NCBI GenBank assembly: GCA_003661905.1
Contig: QMXA01000046.1
Location: forward strand, 1-7,318
Reading direction: 5' to 3'
DNA from: Thermoprotei archaeon
Lineage (GTDB): Archaea; Thermoproteota; Thermoprotei_A; Sulfolobales; Ignisphaeraceae
DNA: 7,318 nt
Shown here: piece by piece, positions 4,337 through 7,318 of the stretch
How positions within the stretch are numbered: position 1 is the stretch's first letter
Layout: each line of letters opens with the position of its first letter
Position numbers and translations under genes: made by a program
Notes under the pieces: model-generated
Databases searched by the model: none
What the model saw: the letters and a program-made list of their open reading frames with translations, nothing else
What the model was told of the DNA's origin: nothing

Positions 4337-5563
4337 CTAAGGATATCGAGTGCTTAACTCCTCCTTAAGGAGCTTTCCTAGAATCTCTATTCCTTTCTTT
4401 ATATCATCTTCTGTTGGATAACTAAAGTTAAGCCTCATAGTATTAGTGCCACTGCCATCCACGAAGAATGGTTTGCCTGGAACATACGCTACACCTTTCT
4501 CAACTGCTTTGGGTAGGAGCTTGTACGTATCTATTTCTTTGGGTGTCCAGGCAAATATGAATAATCCACCCACAGGTCTTGACCATAAGCTTCCCTCTGG
4601 GAAGTTCTCCTCAATAGCATCTAGCATAACATCTCTTTTCTTTCTATACATCTCTCTTACTCTTGGTAAGTTCTTTTCTATTACTCCTTTTCTAAGTACT
4701 TCTATAGCTATGAATTGGGATAAAGAGGATGTGTGGAGATCCATGGATTGCTTTGCTCTCTCAAACACATCGACTAATGGTTCTTCAGCTATTATGTATC
4801 CTAATCTAAGACCTGGTGAAAGTATTTTACTAAATGACGCTATGTATATGACTCTACCACTCTTATCAAATAACTTTATAGGTGTTGTATCTACTTTCTC
4901 AAATACTAGAAGACCATAAACATCATCTTCTACTATTAAGAAATCGTATTCTTCAGCTAATTCAATTAGACGTTTCTTCCTCTCAATACTCATTGTAACT
5001 CCTGCAGGGTTATGAGCTATAGGAACTGTGTAGAGGAATTTTATTTTCTTTCCTTCTTCCTTAGCTTTCTTAAGTTTCTCTTCGAGAATATCTACCCTCA
5101 GTCCATTATTATCTAGGGGTATGCCTACGAATTCTGGTCTTTGAATCTTAAATGCATTAATAGCGGCTAGGTAAGATGGAAGCTCTACCAGAACTACGTC
5201 ACCAGGATCTATGAGTGTTCTGCTAATAATGTCCAAAGATTGTTGGCTTCCTGAAGTTATAATTATAGATTCAATGCTTGGTACTTTTATTCCTCTTGTC
5301 TTAGCTACGAACCCCATTAATACCTCTCTAAACATTGTAACGCCTCTAGTTGGTGCATATTGAAGAGCTTTTTTACCATATACTTCTATTACCTCTTGTG
5401 CTATCTTGGCTAATTCCTCAATTGGAAAGGAGTTAGGATCAGGTAAACCTCCTGCTAAGCTTATTATTCGCTTTTTCTCAACTAGCTTTAGTAATTCTCT
5501 TATTTCAGATGCTTTCATGAATTGTGTTAAATTTGAAAGAAATTTATCGTACTTTAACTTCAC
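4337..5563 (-). CDS. PLP-dependent aminotransferase, class I/II (LysN / aromatic aminotransferase-like)
   Basis: This cytosolic enzyme moves amino groups between amino acids and 2-oxo acids through pyridoxal phosphate. It belongs to the archaeal group that includes LysN (2-aminoadipate aminotransferase) and the Pyrococcus aromatic aminotransferases. In order, counting from the preferred start, the 408 residues show ISLAGGLPDP (about 34-43), QYAPTRGV, TSGSQQSLD, HNPAGVTMS (about 184-192), EDDVYG (about 212-217), the PLP lysine K246 in SFSKILSPGLRLGY, and R377 in NTMRLNFSY for the substrate carboxylate. I prefer GTG at 5563, five bases after the Shine-Dalgarno sequence GGTGGGAG, over the GTG at 5575 that overlaps it. 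The remaining sequence, MKLKYDKFLSN, is typical of the family's N-terminus. The substrate cannot be read from sequence, and no lysine or aromatic biosynthesis genes are adjacent. Confidence 0.93.
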   Translation of the reverse strand: MKLKYDKFLSNLTQFMKASEIRELLKLVEKKRIISLAGGLPDPNSFPIEELAKIAQEVIEVYGKKALQYAPTRGVTMFREVLMGFVAKTRGIKVPSIESIIITSGSQQSLDIISRTLIDPGDVVLVELPSYLAAINAFKIQRPEFVGIPLDNNGLRVDILEEKLKKAKEEGKKIKFLYTVPIAHNPAGVTMSIERKKRLIELAEEYDFLIVEDDVYGLLVFEKVDTTPIKLFDKSGRVIYIASFSKILSPGLRLGYIIAEEPLVDVFERAKQSMDLHTSSLSQFIAIEVLRKGVIEKNLPRVREMYRKKRDVMLDAIEENFPEGSLWSRPVGGLFIFAWTPKEIDTYKLLPKAVEKGVAYVPGKPFFVDGSGTNTMRLNFSYPTEDDIKKGIEILGKLLKEELSTRYP

Positions 5564-5568
5564 TATAA

Positions 5569-5576
5569 CTCCCACC
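5569..5576 (-). promoter_or_regulatory. Shine-Dalgarno sequence of the aminotransferase gene
   Basis: GGTGGGAG on the minus strand ends 5 bases before the GTG at 5563. This strong site favours that start over the upstream GTG at 5575, whose bases lie within the site. Confidence 0.5.
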
Positions 5577-5682
5577 GCTCTTCTGTTGAACGGATTATTA
5601 AGATTTGTTTAAATATTTGTGAACTCAATTTATACTAGCCTAAGTACTGAATTCGCAGTTCTTAAACTAGAAGGGTTTCGCA
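5577..5682. promoter_or_regulatory. Divergent promoter region, aminotransferase and MDR-like gene
   Basis: For the aminotransferase, TTTAAA at 5613-5608 (minus strand) would start transcription near 5584 and leave a leader of about 20 bases that includes the Shine-Dalgarno sequence. For the MDR-like gene, TTTATA at 5629-5634 (plus strand) would start near 5658, leaving a leader of about 25 bases. The second element also reads AGTATAAATT on the other strand, so either gene could use it. Confidence 0.4.
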
Positions 5683-6585
5683 ATGAAGGCAGTAATAGCA
5701 ACAGGTTGTGGGTCATTAGAAATACAAGAAGTCGCTATACCTAAAATTCAAAAGCAATGGATTTTAGCTAAGGTTTATGCCTTTTCTCTTGGAAGTATTG
5801 AGAGAGCTATCCAGAGATGCAAAATCCTAGTACCATATGGCAGAATAATTGGATCTGAAGGAGTAATTAAGGTATTTGAGGTCGGTATTGAGGTAGAGCA
5901 CGATATTAGAGGAAGACTATGTATAATCAACCCCTTGTGTAAAGAGAAATTAATAGGTATAGATATAGATGGTGTAGCTGCTGAATACGTCGCAGTACCT
6001 AAACAATGTTTAGAAGTACTTCCTAAAGAATACGAAACTACTGAATACTTGGAGAAATTATCCATTCTAAAAACTGTAACATTAGGCTCATTCGTTGCAA
6101 AGGAGTCTCAAGGTCAATCACTTTTAATAGTAGGCTCCGGATTCAGTGCTTACACTGCAGCATATCTTGCTAGAGAGAAATCTACAGATATAGCATATGT
6201 CTCAACTGCTCCTCAATCCCGTATGAGAGAGCTAGGAATTAGATGTACAAGCAGAGATCTAAAGCATGAAAATTTTGATATTATTTACATATCGACATTT
6301 GATAGAGAACTTATCTACAGAGCTTTGAGAGTCATAAAGAATGATGGAAAATTAATCCTCCACCCAGCAGTGCCCTACTCTACAGAGTTCAAAATCCCTT
6401 TAAGAGATCTAAAAATCATAATAGCTAAGTATGGCAATGTCTCTGAAGGACTGAATGTTTTAGACAAGATATATTCCAAACTAAAAAGAGATATTCATTT
6501 GTCAAGCTCTTTCGAAGAAGCACTTTACTCAAGAGCCTTAGTGTCAATAATGATTCTTAAACCTCGAGATTGTCGTAAGTCTTGA
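5683..6585 (+). CDS. Degenerate MDR / zinc alcohol dehydrogenase-like protein
   Basis: The 300 residues keep the overall plan of medium-chain dehydrogenases. There is a GroES-like start (MKAVIATGCGSLEIQEVAIP), a GRIIGSEGVIKVFEVG segment (53-68) matching the usual G-R-x-x-G-H-E-x-x-G-x-V, and IDGVAAEYVAVP (95-106), followed by a Rossmann-like half beginning SLLIVGSGFSAYTAAYLA. The catalytic parts are gone. The zinc His of GHE is Ser (GSE, 57-59), the N-terminal Cys ligand position reads SLGSIE, the four-Cys structural zinc lobe is missing, and the dinucleotide loop reads GSGFSA in place of G-x-G-x-x-G. It is also 40-50 residues shorter than normal. The frame is intact, with no stops, so it is probably a functional non-enzymatic or repurposed relative and not a pseudogene. 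The partner and substrate are unknown. Its 3' end overlaps the facing radical SAM gene by 29 bases. Confidence 0.7.
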   Translation: MKAVIATGCGSLEIQEVAIPKIQKQWILAKVYAFSLGSIERAIQRCKILVPYGRIIGSEGVIKVFEVGIEVEHDIRGRLCIINPLCKEKLIGIDIDGVAAEYVAVPKQCLEVLPKEYETTEYLEKLSILKTVTLGSFVAKESQGQSLLIVGSGFSAYTAAYLAREKSTDIAYVSTAPQSRMRELGIRCTSRDLKHENFDIIYISTFDRELIYRALRVIKNDGKLILHPAVPYSTEFKIPLRDLKIIIAKYGNVSEGLNVLDKIYSKLKRDIHLSSSFEEALYSRALVSIMILKPRDCRKS

Positions 6586-7318
6586 ACATTAAATATTCTT
6601 GAACTAAATAATTTTTTGGAATACCTACATCAATGAAATCCCAAGGTAATTCAGAATCTATGTCCCAGCCATACTTAATGTATTTAAATCTGTCAATAAA
6701 TCTTGATAGAGAAGCTCTCCAAGCTCCTAATCCACTATTTCGCTCTGCAACTTCAACCAATATTCTTCCCAAATCTCTAGTGCCAAGGGCTATTATTCCT
6801 TGAATCCATGCCCATCGAGGATCATAAGTTTGTATCCTAATATAGGGAGATTTAATCGATTTTCTAATAAATTCTATTTTTTGGCGAGCTTCATTAACTG
6901 GGGTAGGAGGCAGCCATTGGAATGGTGTATGAGGTTTAGGTACTAAAGGGTTGAGGCTCACCCTTAATATCTCAGGGTATCTCTTTGGTAATGAGACTAT
7001 GATCTTTTTGATAAGATCTATAGTTTCTTTCAAATCGCTTTCTTTCTCTCCTGGAAGAGCTGTCATTATGTATAATTTTATGTGCTTTATACCTGTGGTA
7101 ATCGCTTTCTTTACTAACCTAGCCACATCATAATTCAAAGGCTTTCGTAACATACAGGCAAGATCTTTTGACCCTGTTTCAGGGGCTATTGTTAAAGTTC
7201 TCTGACCTAACCTTGCTATTAACTCTATTCGTTCATCAGTCAGTGTTGAAGGTCTTATAGAGGGTATACTAGCTTCTAAACCTTCATTAACTAAGTATTG
7301 AAGAATATCATTAGCTTG
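6557..7318 (-). CDS. Radical SAM protein, C-terminal part (start beyond the right edge)
   Basis: The frame is open from the right edge to a TAA at 6559-6557, giving 253 visible residues. A Met at 7153 is internal. Typical radical SAM barrel elements are TLTIAPETGSKDL (41-53 of the visible part, the APE-x-GS motif), IKLYIMTALPGEKESDL (80-96) and SLNPLVPKPHTPFQW (121-135). These place it in the group of B12-binding-domain radical SAM proteins (COG1031/COG1032-like, related to TIGR03960 and YgiQ). The N-terminal region with the Cx3Cx2C cluster that binds the 4Fe-4S centre is off the window, so activity and cobalamin binding cannot be judged. The C-terminal part, with RDLGRILVEVAERNSGLGAW, matches the conserved tail of this group. 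Nothing in the context gives a substrate. Confidence 0.88.
   Translation of the reverse strand, partial: QANDILQYLVNEGLEASIPSIRPSTLTDERIELIARLGQRTLTIAPETGSKDLACMLRKPLNYDVARLVKKAITTGIKHIKLYIMTALPGEKESDLKETIDLIKKIIVSLPKRYPEILRVSLNPLVPKPHTPFQWLPPTPVNEARQKIEFIRKSIKSPYIRIQTYDPRWAWIQGIIALGTRDLGRILVEVAERNSGLGAWRASLSRFIDRFKYIKYGWDIDSELPWDFIDVGIPKNYLVQEYLMFKTYDNLEV

Noticed and set aside
4446..4919. 157-codon plus-strand frame inside the aminotransferase gene
   Set aside because: It is antisense to a gene with full family motifs, and its Ser- and Pro-rich translation has no domain. The antisense frames inside the sirtuin, PA14, coaBC, MDR-like and radical SAM genes were rejected for the same reason.
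6557..7153. Radical SAM gene starting at the Met at 7153
   Set aside because: The frame stays open to the window edge, and the upstream codons encode the conserved APE-x-GS motif, so this Met is internal.

Overview
The window looks like the chromosome of an AT-rich, probably hyperthermophilic crenarchaeote (Thermoprotei). The reasons are low overall GC, TTG and GTG start codons, archaeal TATA boxes about 25 bases before starts that look leaderless, and archaeal versions of a sirtuin, an Ard1/RimI N-acetyltransferase, CoaBC and a LysN-like aminotransferase. The species is not identifiable from the sequence alone; an Ignisphaera-like organism would fit the base composition, but that is inference.

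Left part (1-2352). The first 24 bases are the start of a minus-strand gene that runs off the edge. After a short divergent regulatory region comes a sirtuin of the Sir2-Af1 / SIRT5 type (264-1028, +). It meets a minus-strand pair end to end: a PA14-domain protein (1025-1750), which lies downstream of a RimI/Ard1-type N-acetyltransferase (1822-2316). The two facing genes share the bases of their stop codons (CTAG).

Middle (2353-4336). A 36-base divergent promoter separates the acetyltransferase from coaBC (2353-3651, +), the bifunctional enzyme that makes 4'-phosphopantetheine. Between the 3' ends of coaBC and the next gene lie 685 bases without a convincing protein gene. In the middle is an island of about 60 % GC (hand count over 3961-4080) against about 27 % just upstream (3661-3720). 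It folds into three strong hairpins, which in a hyperthermophile is the hallmark of a structured RNA. I cannot assign it to a known RNA family, and it is the most interesting object in the window.

Right part (4337-7318). An aminotransferase (minus strand) is divergent from a short, degenerate MDR/alcohol-dehydrogenase-like protein (plus strand) that has lost the catalytic zinc ligands and a normal cofactor loop. That gene overlaps by 29 bases, 3' end to 3' end, with a radical SAM protein (minus strand) that is cut by the right edge.

Functionally this is a set of housekeeping genes with no clear single pathway. A loose theme of acyl and CoA chemistry links the sirtuin, the N-acetyltransferase and coaBC, but the gene orientations do not make them one operon. 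No CRISPR array, tRNA, rRNA or intact mobile element is visible.
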